A stretch of 64,000 bases of DNA, from positions 372,001 through 436,000 of the forward strand of contig JAGGNK010015447.1 in assembly GCA_017590115.1 (NCBI GenBank), read 5' to 3'. Source of the DNA: Montifringilla adamsi (lineage: Eukaryota; Chordata; Aves; Passeriformes; Passeridae). The translations under genes were made by a program, and so were the position numbers. Positions within the stretch are counted from its first letter, which is position 1. Every line of letters starts with the position of its first letter. Positions 1 through 10,936 of this stretch are shown in pieces. The notes beneath the pieces were generated by a model that was given only the letters and a program-made list of their open reading frames with translations, was not told the origin of the DNA and searched no databases.

Positions 1-183
1 GTGTCAGTGTCTTACTGTAAACTGTAAACTGTGAAAACTTCCAGTACCTCAGCTCACTGGCAGTGTGGGGAAGGGGCTAGTTAGGATCAAGTGTAATGAA
101 GAGTCTCTGTTGCTGCTCTTGTGCAAGATAAAACCCCTGAGAGCTTCGCCAGAGCCAAATTTGTCCCTCTGGGTTCAAAACCG

Positions 184-276
184 TACAGATGTAGCACTTG
201 GGGACATAGGTCAGTGCTGGCTTGGTGGGTGGATTCACTGGTCTTAGGGGTCCTTTCCAACCATAATAATTCTATG
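184..276 (+). mobile_element. CR1 LINE 3' end, 5'-truncated
   Basis: The stretch reads like the last ~90 bp of a sense-strand avian CR1: 'gtagcacttggggacat', then 'ggtcttaggggtcctttcca', ending in one ATTCTATG-like tail unit. CR1 is a non-LTR retrotransposon whose copies are usually 5'-truncated but keep the 3' tail, as here. Divergence and a single tail unit suggest an old copy. The 5' boundary is approximate. Confidence 0.75.
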
Positions 277-490
277 TTATATTGTGACATTCCCTTCAGG
301 AATAAGGAATTTAGGGGTCATAAGTGAAAGAAGCTGGACCTGCAGGACTAGAAATGCCAGACAAGAGAAATTTTGACCTCTGGAAATAAGGGCCAGACTC
401 AAAGCTAGAAAAGATACGATACTCGTCTATGCATTTAAAAAGGATCTATGCCCAGCTGCTCTTTACTAGCATAACTAAAAGCTGTCCTGT

Positions 491-553
491 GCAGGGCCAG
501 GAGTGTGACTTCAATGATCCTTGTGTGTCCCTTCCAACTCAGGATATTCTATA
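491..553 (+). mobile_element. CR1 LINE 3' end, very short
   Basis: About 60 bp match the extreme 3' end of a CR1 in sense orientation: 'gggccaggagtgtgact', 'tcaatgatccttgtg', 'cccttccaactcaggatatt', then a degraded 'ctataa' tail. It differs in wording from the CR1 end at 184-276, so it is probably a separate insertion from another subfamily. Confidence 0.75.
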
Positions 554-1084
554 AAATTTATTTACTATTAATTATTGAAAGCATTATGTCACTTCATTTC
601 CCCAAAACACATGTATACAGGTGAAATGGGAGGATTCTCTGCAGAAACCACCCCACAGGTTTTGAGGGATGGAATGAAATGTTCAGAACCAAGACGATTA
701 TTGCACCAATAAAATATGTACAATCCATGAAAAAAAAAAATCACTTCCAAAAAGAGGTTTTAAGAGGATTATCCTGACAATGAAGAACATAAAGACATAG
801 TTTGGTATATTCTGCCAAAAGTACAGGGACTTTCCATAAGACTGCATTGCAATGGAAGTGTGAATTTTGTGGATACTGTATGTGTCTGAAAAAGGCCTTG
901 GAATTAGTGCAACTCCATGTATTCTGTTATCAGTGCTTATTATATTGCATAATACCCACATCCTGGTGGGTCCACTTCAGTTCCTGGAATTTAAACTGGC
1001 TTTCAATGCAAGTACATGCACAAGTCACAGGAGAGTTTTAGAGCTCTTCTTAGCAGGCATGTGGAAATTCAGAGTTGAAGGACG
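554..1084. other. Unique AT-rich DNA, no feature seen
   Basis: Between a CR1 tail and a solo LTR. It holds short A-runs (for example at 730) and short overlapping ORFs on both strands with no recognisable protein character. No repeat family was recognised. Confidence 0.6.
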
Positions 1085-1648
1085 TGCTGGTTTTGTCTGG
1101 AACAGAGTTAATTTCCCTCACAGTAGTTGGCACAGAGCTGTGTTTTGGATTTGTGCTGGAAGCAGAGTAGGTAACACTGGGATGTTTTAGTTCTTGCTGA
1201 GCAGGAATTACACAGCACTGAGGCCTTTTCTGCTTCTCACCCCACCCCATCAGTGAGGAGGGTGCACAATGTGTTGTAAGGGGACACAGGACGGGTGACT
1301 CCAACTGGCCAAAAGGACATTCCAGACCCTTTGGTATCATGCTCAGCCTATAAAGGTAGGGGGAGAAGAAGGAAGTGGGAAGATGTTTGAAGTGAAGGCA
1401 GTGTTTTCCTCAGGTGCGTCTGAAGGAGCTGTGTTCTCCTGGGGGTGGCTGAACACCTGCATGCCTATGGGAAGTGGTGAATTAATTCCTTGTTTTGCTT
1501 TGCTGGCTTGCTTGGCTTTTGCTTTCCCTATTAAACTGTCCTTATCTCAACCCAGGAGGCTTCTGGTTTTCACCCTGCCAGTTCCAGCTTTTTTCCTTCC
1601 CAGTGGCATAGGGGAGAGTGAGTGGCTGTGTGGAGTTAAATCACAACA
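1085..1648 (+). mobile_element. Solo LTR of an avian endogenous retrovirus (ERVL-type)
   Basis: A ~564-bp LTR begins TG (1085) and ends CA (1648). From memory it resembles a widespread bird LTR: an 'aacagagttaatttccct' block near the start, a 'ttttggatttgtgctgga' block, a TATA box (TATAAA, 1349-1354) after 'atgctcagc', the ATTAAA polyadenylation signal at 1530-1535 within 'ctattaaactgtccttatc', and a 'gagtgagtggctgtgtgg' block near the 3' end. Order fits U3, R, U5 on the plus strand. No gag/pol/env-like sequence lies beside it, so it is a solo LTR left by recombination. No clear target-site duplication is visible, which fits an old insertion or a slightly misjudged 5' edge. The 135-codon ORF inside it (1383-1790) runs past the LTR end and is not a gene. 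Confidence 0.8.
1349..1354 (+). promoter_or_regulatory. TATA box of the LTR promoter
   Basis: TATAAA lies about 265 bp into the LTR and about 180 bp upstream of the LTR polyadenylation signal, the expected U3/R arrangement. Activity today is unknown. Confidence 0.55.
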
Positions 1649-2314
1649 AAGTAATTTTCAGTTCTCAGTCTTGATGTTGCCTCCTGAAGCTCTACTTTAC
1701 TCTGCCTCATCATGGGTTTTACCTCCTGTGGGTTACCACATCTTAGCTGTGCAGGCTGGATGGATTCCTGTGGAAGACACAGTTATGTGATGGTTGGTTC
1801 ATGGACTTAGATAAAGCAGCCACAAAACAAATTTATGCCCTTAATCCATTTGTAAATGTCCACTGAAGCTGAAGAGGTTGACTGGGTGTAAAGAAAGGCA
1901 TATTTCCTTTGGCTTAAAACTAAGCTCACTTAAGTGGATTGCTCCAAAGACACTAAACATAGTCTTCTTTAGAAAGCAAAAGATTTGTAATTTTAGAGGA
2001 TTTTTGAAAAGAAGAATAAAATACTAAAATTAATCTTCATACCCACATGCAAACTTTATGTTTTCCAAATGTATTGCTACTTTCCAGAGATATAATACAA
2101 TACTGGTTATTATGGGATTGTATTGCTTCCTGCCAATTCCCTCTTAGCCTGGTAGGCCAGAAGCATAACTCACATGTGCATGCTGAAACCTAGAAATACC
2201 TAACAGAAGATCCAGCATAATTTTCATGGTCCAAAAATGTAGAGTGCCTAACACTGCCTTTGTTTACAGATACGTTACCTGAGGATGTGGCCAAGGGCAA
2301 TGTCACCTTACGGC
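1649..2314. other. Unique DNA, no feature seen
   Basis: AT-rich sequence between the solo LTR and an antisense CR1. No repeat, RNA gene or exon-like segment was recognised. Confidence 0.55.
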
Positions 2315-2817
2315 AGATCAGGTTGCTCAGAGCCCCATCCAACCTGGCCTTGGGCACTGCCAGGGATGGGGCAGCCACAGCTGCTCTGGGCAACCTATGC
2401 CAGGGCCTCACCACCCTCACAGGGAAGAATTTCTTCCCAATATCCAATCTAAACCTGCTCTCTGACACTGTGAAGCCATTCCCCCTTGTCCTGTCACTCT
2501 AGGCCTTGTCAAGAGTCTCTCTCCATCTTTTTTGGAGGCTCCCTTCAGGCACTGGAAGGTCACAAGGAGGTCACCCCAAAAACTTCTCTTCTCCAGGCTT
2601 AACAATCCCAATTGCCTCAGCCTTTCCTCCCAGCAGAGCTGCTCCATCCCTCTGATCCCCTTGGTGGCCCTGCTCTGGCCTGGCTCCAGCAGCTCCCTGT
2701 CCTTCTGTGCTGGGCCCCAGGGCTGGATGCAGCCCTGCAGGGGAGGCTGAGCAGAGCAGGGCAGAGGGGCAGAATCCCCCCTGCCCTGCTGCCCACAGTG
2801 CCTTGAATGCAGCCCAG
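2315..2817 (-). mobile_element. CR1 LINE fragment, antisense
   Basis: About 500 bp of CR1 3' region in reverse orientation. Landmarks on the plus strand are 'caggttgctcagagccccat' at the 3' side, 'gggaagaatttcttccca', 'ttctccaggcttaacaatcc', 'gctccatccctctgatcccc', and 'gcccacagtgccttgaatgc' at the 5' side. The last ~80 bp and the 8-bp tail are missing at the left edge, unusual for a LINE, so the 3' end was deleted or is too decayed to see. The ORFs here on both strands are by-products of the repeat. Confidence 0.88.
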
Positions 2818-4415
2818 AAATTTCTCCCTTTCTTCCTTGGGATGACTTTTGAAAGGTTGTTTTCTTTCCATTTGCTCCTTAAAGAAGAAAGAGTGGGCTG
2901 TCATTTCCTACCCTCTCCCCAGTGATTGTTGTATCTGCTGTACTTCAGTTTTCCAGTCAGTCTCACAGTCCCTTCGGCCACTGCATGTGCTTTCATTTGC
3001 ACATGAAAATATGTCCATGCACTCCAACTCTTGCCCTGCATATAACAAAGGCAAATATGAGTATTTTCTCTAAAGATTTTGTGCAAACATAGATGCTGGC
3101 AGCTTAAAACTAAATACGTATTTGGTACTCATACTTTTTCATTTGGAGAAATGGGATACATAAGATTAATCGTGTCCAGAATTATTGGTTATTAATTATA
3201 AACAAGTCTGGAGTAGACAAACCTAAATGAACTCACATAAGGACAGAAAAATCCCACCTGGTGCATCTGTGCATTAAAAAATAAGAATCTTACAAACTCT
3301 ACTGTGCTGCTTATAGGAAATAATCCTCCCCATTAAAAAAAAATTAAATTTCTTCAGCTTGCCTTGCTACTATTGTTACATTAACCAATGTTTCTAGATG
3401 TGAAGTCTTCCTTTTCATGGAAAGCAGGAGGAAAAAAATGTTTCAGTGCCATATTCCTACAGGGAAAGCCTTTAACTCTGAATTTTTCCAGTTAATAGTT
3501 ATAGTTCTTATAAGGTTCCATTGAAACTTCTTGGAATTCTTTGTCAAAATAAAAAGAATTGTTCTTAATGTGTTTTCTTTGAGTATTCCTGTAAAGTATA
3601 CTTTCCCAAGTTCCCAAGAAGGATTCTCTAACAGTAAAAGGAAACTAAGCTTAAAGACATTGTTTTCCTTCCAGCCTTCATCTTGTTGAGTTTGTGGCTA
3701 ATTCTGTATTTGTCCTGTGATTCTTAAAATTCCTTCAACTTTTTCTTTGCCTTCTGTGTTACATCTTGAGACCATAATCTAATATGGTCTCAGCTCTGAA
3801 AAACTGTTTTGTAAAGAAGACAGAATCATTACAATACGTTCCCTGCTCATTGTTTTGGCAAATACATTTGGCAATAAAGAAGATTTAAGAAAATTCATGA
3901 ATACATGAAAATAAATCAGGACTTTAGGTAGAGGTCCATCCACACCATTCACAGAGGGAATGTGTGTGGTGTATATTTAAAAAAAAAATTTAAAGGGTAG
4001 GTGGCTGCTACCATGCTGTCCCTCCATGTTCATGTTAATGAAAAGGTACAGTAGGACAGAAAAAAGATATTTCTCATCTTTAACAGGAATAAGAAGACAA
4101 GCAAAGCATCCAGAGTGGGCTGTGCATGATGCTTTATTCAGTGTAGAAGGAGCATTCAGGAAGAGGTCAAGGACTCACTGTGGTGTCCTCCCCAAAGGGG
4201 AAGGTAGCTCCTGAGATCCACAGATGCTCCTGGTTGAAAGGAATGACAAAAGTCAGAGGGTCTGAGAAAGTTTACAAAGTTTATAGGTAAATCACACCCC
4301 CCTGCCATGCAAATCTGTGTGTTTGTCCCTGATCTCCAAGTGCACACAGCTGGTGATGGGTTTGGAACAAAAGGGTGGGGTAGAAGGGAAGAGAGTGAGA
4401 GAGGGATCACAGAGG
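2818..4415. other. Unique AT-rich DNA, no feature seen
   Basis: Long AT-rich stretch with short A-runs (near 3335 and 3980) and frequent stops in all frames. No mobile element, RNA gene or exon recognised. Confidence 0.55.
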
Positions 4416-4475
4416 GGAAAGGAAGGAAGGAAGGAAGGAAGGGAGGGAGGGAGGAAGGAAGGGAGGAAGGAAGGG
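4416..4475. repeat. (GGAA)n/(GGGA)n microsatellite
   Basis: A ~60-bp purine-only tract made of GGAA and GGGA units, within a wider purine-rich stretch from about 4375. It accounts for the Lys/Glu/Gly/Arg-rich ORFs on the plus strand and the Ser/Pro/Phe/Leu-rich ORFs on the minus strand. Confidence 0.95.
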
Positions 4476-4641
4476 ATTACCAGTCCTGGCACCACTGTTG
4501 ATCCAGCTGACGGGGATGCCTAGGATCCTGAGGCTCCTGTGTGCTCAGGCTTTATGGGGATGTCTTTCCATAGATAAGTTTCCTCACCCTGGAGATAAGT
4601 TCCTTGTTTTCTATGCAAAATACTTGGCAGAGAATAAAAAA

Positions 4642-4936
4642 AATCACTGAGGTTGGAAAAGACTTCTGAAATCATCAAATACAACCTGTGACCAATCCCC
4701 CCTGTGTCAACCAGCCTGGAGCACAGAGTGCCACATCCAATGGTTTCTTGAACACCATCAGGGATGGGGACTCCATCCTGGGCTGCCTCTTCCAATATTT
4801 CACAACCCTTTCTAAGAAGAAACTGCTCCTTTTGTCCAGCCTGAACTTCACCTTGTGCATCCTGAGACTATTTCCTCTTCTCCTGTCACTACTTGCCTTG
4901 GAGAAGAGACTAGCTCCCACCTTGCTACAACCTCCT
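4642..4936 (-). mobile_element. CR1 LINE 3' fragment, antisense
   Basis: Reverse-orientation CR1: it starts 'aatcactgaggttggaaaag' (complement of the 3' end), passes 'cagggatggggactccat' and 'ttcctcttctcctgtcact', and ends near 'cttgctacaacctcct'. The A-rich stretch just left (4635-4643) lies where the tail would be. Same subfamily style as the copies at 18722, 43744 and 62764. Confidence 0.88.
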
Positions 4937-7707
4937 CTGGAAGTGCAAAGCCAAACCGTGTTTGCTTGTGGCATTCTCCCATGGTAGGAGCAGTATGCAG
5001 AGTCTAATTTCTGTCCCCACAATGTCACAAGAAAGGTTCAGTAAGTGTGGCACAGGAGCAGTACCACATTTGGTCACCAGCCCAGCCATCCCTGTGTCCT
5101 TTCTCTTGCCACACTGTGCATTAGGCAGCTCATTTTCAGGAAGCTGCTAATTGAACCTTGATGACCAAGAGGGAATTGGTTCCTTTATGCTTCATTTGGA
5201 GGGGGGATTATACTTAAACCATCAGGCTTTGGCTTTCCTTCCAGTAACTCTTGGACGTATTTTTCTTTCCCCCACTTCTTCCTGATGTAACTGTAGGTGT
5301 TGATCTTTATATGATTCATCATGTAAGTGTCCAGTCCCTTTTTTATTCTTGATAAATGCTTAACCTCAAAGCCACTCTGTGACTGATTAATCCCACACTA
5401 AATGGCACTGATATCCTGTGTGGGCCACAGGGGGCTATGCAGGGGGTGCATTTGCATCCCTGTCAGGTGAGGTCTCCCTCCCCCATTAGCCTCAGGTAAA
5501 CATTAGCACAGTACAGATTTCCTACATCTGTCAGCATGCTCTATTCACATTAAGTGATCAAAATCCTTGATGCTAAACCAGATCACAGGAATAAAGGATA
5601 TTTTGAAATCTGGTGTATTTTCTAGTTCTGCTTCCCTCCTACAGAGTTGAGCAACACACACTCTGCAACAAATGGTGTTTACTTCTTGAGGCCTCATTTT
5701 GATATGTTTAGATCTGTTTAGTTTTATCATATTCAAAATTTGCTCCAACAGAAAAAATTACAAGTTATAACAAATGATAATAAAAAGATCATGCCCATTG
5801 TCTTCAGGAAAGTTGAGGAAAGCCACCAGTTTAACAGGCACATGTTAGAGATGCCCAGGAACCAAAGTTATTCTCTTGGCACTGAGCACAAAATGCTGAA
5901 AGATGTTAAGAGTGAGGGGGACATGTGATGCCAAACACAAATTCCAGGTGAATGCTTTCCTGCTTCTTTATGGAACCCAGCAGTGTTATTGCAGCCTCAT
6001 TTACACTGCTGCAGTTCCATCTGGATCAGTATTTCCTTTGGAAATCCTATTTTCAAGGCTTTAGAAACTGCCCATAAAAAGCCTTAATGGGCAGAAATAT
6101 AGGCAGCTCTTCTCTCAGTACGGGAGAAAGCCATTGAGTTTTAAGAGGGTTAATTTCCCTCTAAGTTGTAACTCAAATTACTTCATGGGCTTTACTTAGA
6201 GGAAAGTTTTCAGACTTTCGGTGTCCTCTTGTGGCCTGGAATAAGGAAGTCTTATTGCTGAACATGAATAACACCTGTTGCCCAGTGAGGAAATCCAAGG
6301 ATGAGTCTCTTGCCCAGACCTCCCAGCTGTAATATAGTCCTGGCAATTCTTATAGGGAAAAGGGGAGAGCAGATAAAACTGAGGGATAATTCAGCACTCT
6401 TTCCCCACCCTCACCCCAACATATTACTGGTATCAAATATAGAAGATTAATATCCTGACCAATTTCTTTCCATTCATGGAGGCCATAAACCAGGCACATA
6501 TATTTTCTTTTCCCCAGTTCAGGGTTTAATTTCACACCTTGGGCCTTCTTATTTATCCCCCAGCCCTTTTAGGCAGTCTGAACGCATGATTAAGAATGCA
6601 TAAAGGTTATTGACACTTGTTTTATGGGCTCTTTGAACTGTTCAAGTGATATAAAGGGAACACAAAGTAATAGGAAACAGAAGCAGCAGTGTGTTAGTAA
6701 TAGAAAGAATAGGAAGAAAAGTCTCTTGGACTGGTGGCGATCTCAATGGTTTGCTTCATTCTTACTCCACCAACCCTAACTAACTCTATTGGCAGTGGTC
6801 AGATGCCCTGTTCCTCCTCTCGGTGATCTGTCCACTGAGGAAATCTCTCCACATAAGCCTTGGAATGACAGCATGGATTCCATGCCATGCCATGCTATGC
6901 CATGGCAGCACTACCCCCCAGGACAATGTTGGAGTTTGGTGGCTGGAATTGCAGTTGTGGGTGATTTGAAGCAAAGCTTCACCTCCTTGTGCACCTCTTA
7001 CACAGGGTTGGAAGCCCCAGAAAGGATTTTTGTGTGTGGTGATGAGCAAACACAGACCTCCAGAACATTTCAATTTCTTACCAACACTGATTTGGATGTC
7101 TTGAGAAATAGCATTAAACAAATAAAGGAGCATGAGAACTTCAGCAATCCTTTCTGTAGCCACACTCGACTGTGAAAAAAGTGAAACATCCCTCACTCCC
7201 TTCTTTAATGAACAGATAACCTAATTCTGTGCACAAAACCAAAGGGGGACTCAGTCTTAGTCCTTCTGTCAATGAAGGATCTCTGAATGCATTATTCAGT
7301 GAGATTTATCTTTTCTTGTCACAGCTTCATGTCATTGATGCTCTGTCACTCAGAGTTATCCTCATATTTTTGGTACCATTTCTGCCTGGGAATTATCTCC
7401 TGCTTTAGATGCATTTGCTCCTTCTTATTTCTGTCACTTTGTGCTTGGCTTTACTCAGAATGTTTTTGTTTACCTTGAACTGGTTTGCCAATTTTTCAAG
7501 ATCTTTCAGATTCTGATCCACTCCTCCAAAGCACTTAGAATTTCCTTTCTCTCTACATGATATTCAAATCTTTATGAAACCCATTAAGCACTTAGCCTTA
7601 GTTAATACTTTGTGCAAATAATGAACTTTTCAGTTCTTAGTCCAAACAAACAAAACATTTAGCCTTGAACATTAGTGATTTCTTCTTTTTTCTCTTAGAG
7701 AAGAAAA
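4937..7707. other. Unique DNA, one short CCATG repeat
   Basis: Mostly unique sequence. The only repeat is a short imperfect CCATG tandem at about 6880-6905. Overlapping ORFs of 128 and 136 codons on opposite strands (6786-7196) show no protein family features and shadow each other, so neither is called. Confidence 0.5.
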
Positions 7708-7741
7708 TCCCTTCCTACTCAGCATATTCTGTGATTCTGTG
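7708..7741 (+). mobile_element. CR1 LINE tail, ~34 bp remnant
   Basis: 'cccttcctactcagcatatt' followed by two near-perfect 8-bp units (ATTCTGTG twice) is the extreme 3' end of a CR1 in sense orientation. It is either a severely 5'-truncated insertion or the surviving end of an older one. Confidence 0.7.
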
Positions 7742-9248
7742 AAAAGAAGTCATTATGAGTCAATGGAAATATTTTTGTTTTCATTGCTGACAATTCTAAT
7801 AAAAGCAAAGAACTGAATGAGAAATGAAAAGCTTCATTAGGTAACACTGAAAAATAACAAAGAAATGCACTCTTTCTACTTAACCCAGTGCTTAAGCTGT
7901 TTACTCAAAATACCAGAGATTTAGTTTCACTGTCTTCTCCCATGAAGAAGTGTCAAATCCCCAGCTCCTAGAATGCCCTGGCCTCCAAACTCTTTGTCAG
8001 ATCTGGGCAACTTTTCAGTCTCCCTTTTGAAACACTTTCACAACAAGCTGAAGTGATCCATGGCAGAGGGACAAGAACCAGGGCATTCCCTTTTCCAGAT
8101 GAGTATCCCAATGAGTACAGAGAGAGCACCAAGCTCCAGCTGTTCTTTCCCATGTCTTGGGGACAGCCCTGTTCTTGGGCAGTGATCCTTTTATGAACAG
8201 CAGCCAGCAGATGAACCTTCTCCCACCAGTCTAAACCAATGGGGATATGGATAATGCCTTAGATGTGGAATAGGACAAGGCTAACCAAGTCTTCACATCT
8301 AAAAGGTCCCTCACATCCAAAATGGTGTTCTCATAAAAAGGGATGAAGATCCTTGCTCCACTTGAGCAACCCAAACAGAAAATTAAAAAAAAAAAATTCT
8401 GAAAACTTTGCCAAAATCACTGCATCTTTTCAGGCCAACCCCAAACTTGTTCTTCAGTAAGCTGAACATAACAAGTACATTCTTTGAGTGACACTCACTT
8501 GTGACAACATGAGACAAGTGTCTGTCTGTACCTGAGAGGATCCAACACTGACTCCTTCCAAAACAACTAAGAGGGACCTCAAGCAGCTTCTACTGAAAAT
8601 ATCTGAAGAAAAATTTTTGTGGCTTTGGGAAGCCCAACATGATGTTATGGTGCCACAAGCCTAACAATAAATATGTTTGAACTGTTCCCTCTTTAGGTAA
8701 TGTTACTCTGAGCTCCCAGATGTGGCCAAGCAGAACAGTCTGTGCTCTGTTCTCAGTTGCCATGTGGAACGGCTTCCCCAGCCTAAACCACAGCAAGATT
8801 GAGATAATTAGAGAACCTAATAAGAAAACAGACACAGTTTGGTTTGAAATTCATTAGTAACAAATGCTATACAAGATCCTTGCTGCTAAACTACTCATCA
8901 AATAGTAAAGCTTGAGGAAGCCAGTCCTGCATATTGGTGATGGACTGGGGTGGTAAAGGAAGTGCTGATCCCATCAGCCTGCTGAGCTCTATATTCTCAA
9001 CAGAATAGGAAGCTTTGTGCACACTGAAATTGTGGTGCAAGAAACCCTAGACCTCTAGCAAAAATCAGTGTTTGGTAAGGCCCTTGCTCAGTACTATGTT
9101 TGGGTGAGGATTACAAGGTTTATTTTCAATTCTTATTTTTGGAGTGTAACCACTGAAGAATATTTTGTTGGAGATGTTCCAATGCCTGGAGTGAGTTTCT
9201 TGTCAAATGACAGCACTCTAAGAATGGACTGCAGAAGACTCAGAAGTA
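7742..9248. other. Unique DNA, no feature seen
   Basis: AT-rich sequence with a short A-run at about 8383-8396. No repeat family, RNA or exon candidate recognised. Confidence 0.5.
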
Positions 9249-9495
9249 GAGAGGCCCTCAGCCCTGGGTGTCCCTGTGTGCAGGGAGGGCTCCGAGCAGG
9301 GCCCGGGCTCTGCTCCGGGGGCCCAGCGATGGCACCAGAGGAACGGGCAGGGACTGATCCCAGGAGGTTCCACCTGGACAGGAGGCAGAACGTCTGTCCT
9401 GGGCACTGACCGAGCCCTGAACAGATTGTCCAGAGAGGGTGTGGAGTCTCCTCACTGGGGATATTCCACACCCCTCTGGACACAGCCCTGTGCCT
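9249..9495 (+). mobile_element. CR1 LINE internal fragment, GC-rich subfamily
   Basis: A GC-rich block in sense orientation with 'ggccctcagccctgggtgtc', 'gctccgagcagggcccgggc', 'gatcccaggaggttccacct', 'ccctgaacagattgtccaga' and 'agtctcctcactggggatat'. The same words occur reversed at 21384-21650, 23240-23580 and 58031-58294, so this is one CR1 subfamily present four times here. The copy stops about 110 bp before the expected 3' end with no tail, so its 3' part has been lost. Confidence 0.85.
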
Positions 9496-10852
9496 TGAGA
9501 AATTCATGGCACACTGCTACAACAAACCAATGGCTCAGCATGTGGCCTCACAAACCAGTATTTCCCAACACTAGCAGGGTGAGAACACCCTAAGCAAATG
9601 GCCAAAGCAAACCTAAAGTTTTCTATACATGCCTTTTTTTTTCTATAGGACACCCTGCACAGAGCAAATCTTTATCTATACCCATCACAGACTTGTTTTA
9701 TATTTCAGGCTGCCTTTTCAGAGGTTTAGAAAACTTTCCCATAGCTAACTTCAGTGCAAAAGATCAATCTGTATCTACCAGTCAGGTATCTATAACGACT
9801 TTAATTAATATTAATCATTATTTGCTCTTGCTAAGCTACAGGAGCAGCCCTGAAGGACAAAATAGCAACAAAAGGGAACAAAGCATTCCCAGCTGGCATT
9901 GATTTCTTATTCAGCTTCCTCTGTAGGATTTTATATGTATCTTTCTGTAGATTTGGCACTGGCCAGGAGTACAAAAGAGAGCTGCTCTGGCTGGCCAAGT
10001 GGTGCAGTTCAGAACTGCAGTTTTCATGCAACTTTATTATGAAACTGTTTATGACAATGCTGAACTCATAAGCATAAAGGTAACCTAAAAACCTTAGGAG
10101 ATTTTCAAGCCTCCAAGAAAAGCCAACATCTTTAGGAATACCATGGACACAAACCCAGTACTTGAGTTTAAAAGCATATCTGAAGAAGAATGTTGTGGAG
10201 AATATTTATATTGAATATTTCAACCAAAATTTTTATGTTCTTACATTCTTAAATTTTGGGTTTGGGCTATGAAATATGAGACTTTTGCAGTTGTGATGTA
10301 CATAATACAGCTTTAGATGCTGCAAAGCTGCCAGTGTTCTTGGGGAGATATATCTAAGAAATGCTTTCTAGAGATTTTAACAGTAATAACTCTCATTTCA
10401 GTCCCTCACTCTGCTCTGTGAAGCAGATCTATGGCAGTTTTGTTCATGGGAGGTGCTAAGATTCTCTATTGCTTGCTAAGTTTTGCTCTGCACTGCTCAT
10501 AGCAGGTTTGGGAGGCACAAATGAGAGATCTCACCATACTGTGGCATCTGATCTCAATAGCTGCAACTCATTCAGGAAGCACAAGTGGAGATGGATCACC
10601 ATGGAGTTCCACAAGTTCCAGTGTGCACAAACATGTCAGGTTATCTCCATTAGCACAGAGGTGAAAATGATCTGAGGGAATCTAGAGAGATTTGGCATCC
10701 AGCAACAGCCTGATTTCTTTCTCTGCCCAGCATTGTTTGTATGTGCGGTCTTAGTCTGAGCACTCTGTCCCAGAAGAGAAATGACGCGGGATCCAGATTC
10801 CTCTTTTTTATTAGAACTGATGCTTTTGGAAACAACTTTGGCAATGTTCTGG
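9496..10852. other. Unique DNA, no feature seen
   Basis: AT-rich sequence with no recognised repeat or gene. A short T-run lies at about 9633-9641. Confidence 0.5.
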
Positions 10853-10936
10853 GCAGAATTTTGTCCTTGTTCCACACACAGAAGCAGATTCTGTGCAGAA
10901 TTTTGTCCCTGTCATGTAGACAGAAGCAGATTTTTC
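10853..10936. repeat. 42-bp tandem duplication, diverged
   Basis: Two adjacent 42-bp copies (10853-10894 and 10895-10936) each begin 'gcagaattttgtcc' and contain 'agacagaagcagatt' or 'acacagaagcagatt'. They differ at roughly eight positions, mostly in the middle, so the duplication is old. It gives a repeated peptide in the overlapping ORFs of both strands, which is a by-product. Confidence 0.85.

Noticed and set aside
1383..1790. 135-codon plus-strand ORF
   Set aside because: Most of it lies inside the solo LTR at 1085-1648 and it runs past the LTR end.
6786..7196. 136- and 128-codon ORFs on opposite strands
   Set aside because: They shadow each other, and neither resembles a protein family.
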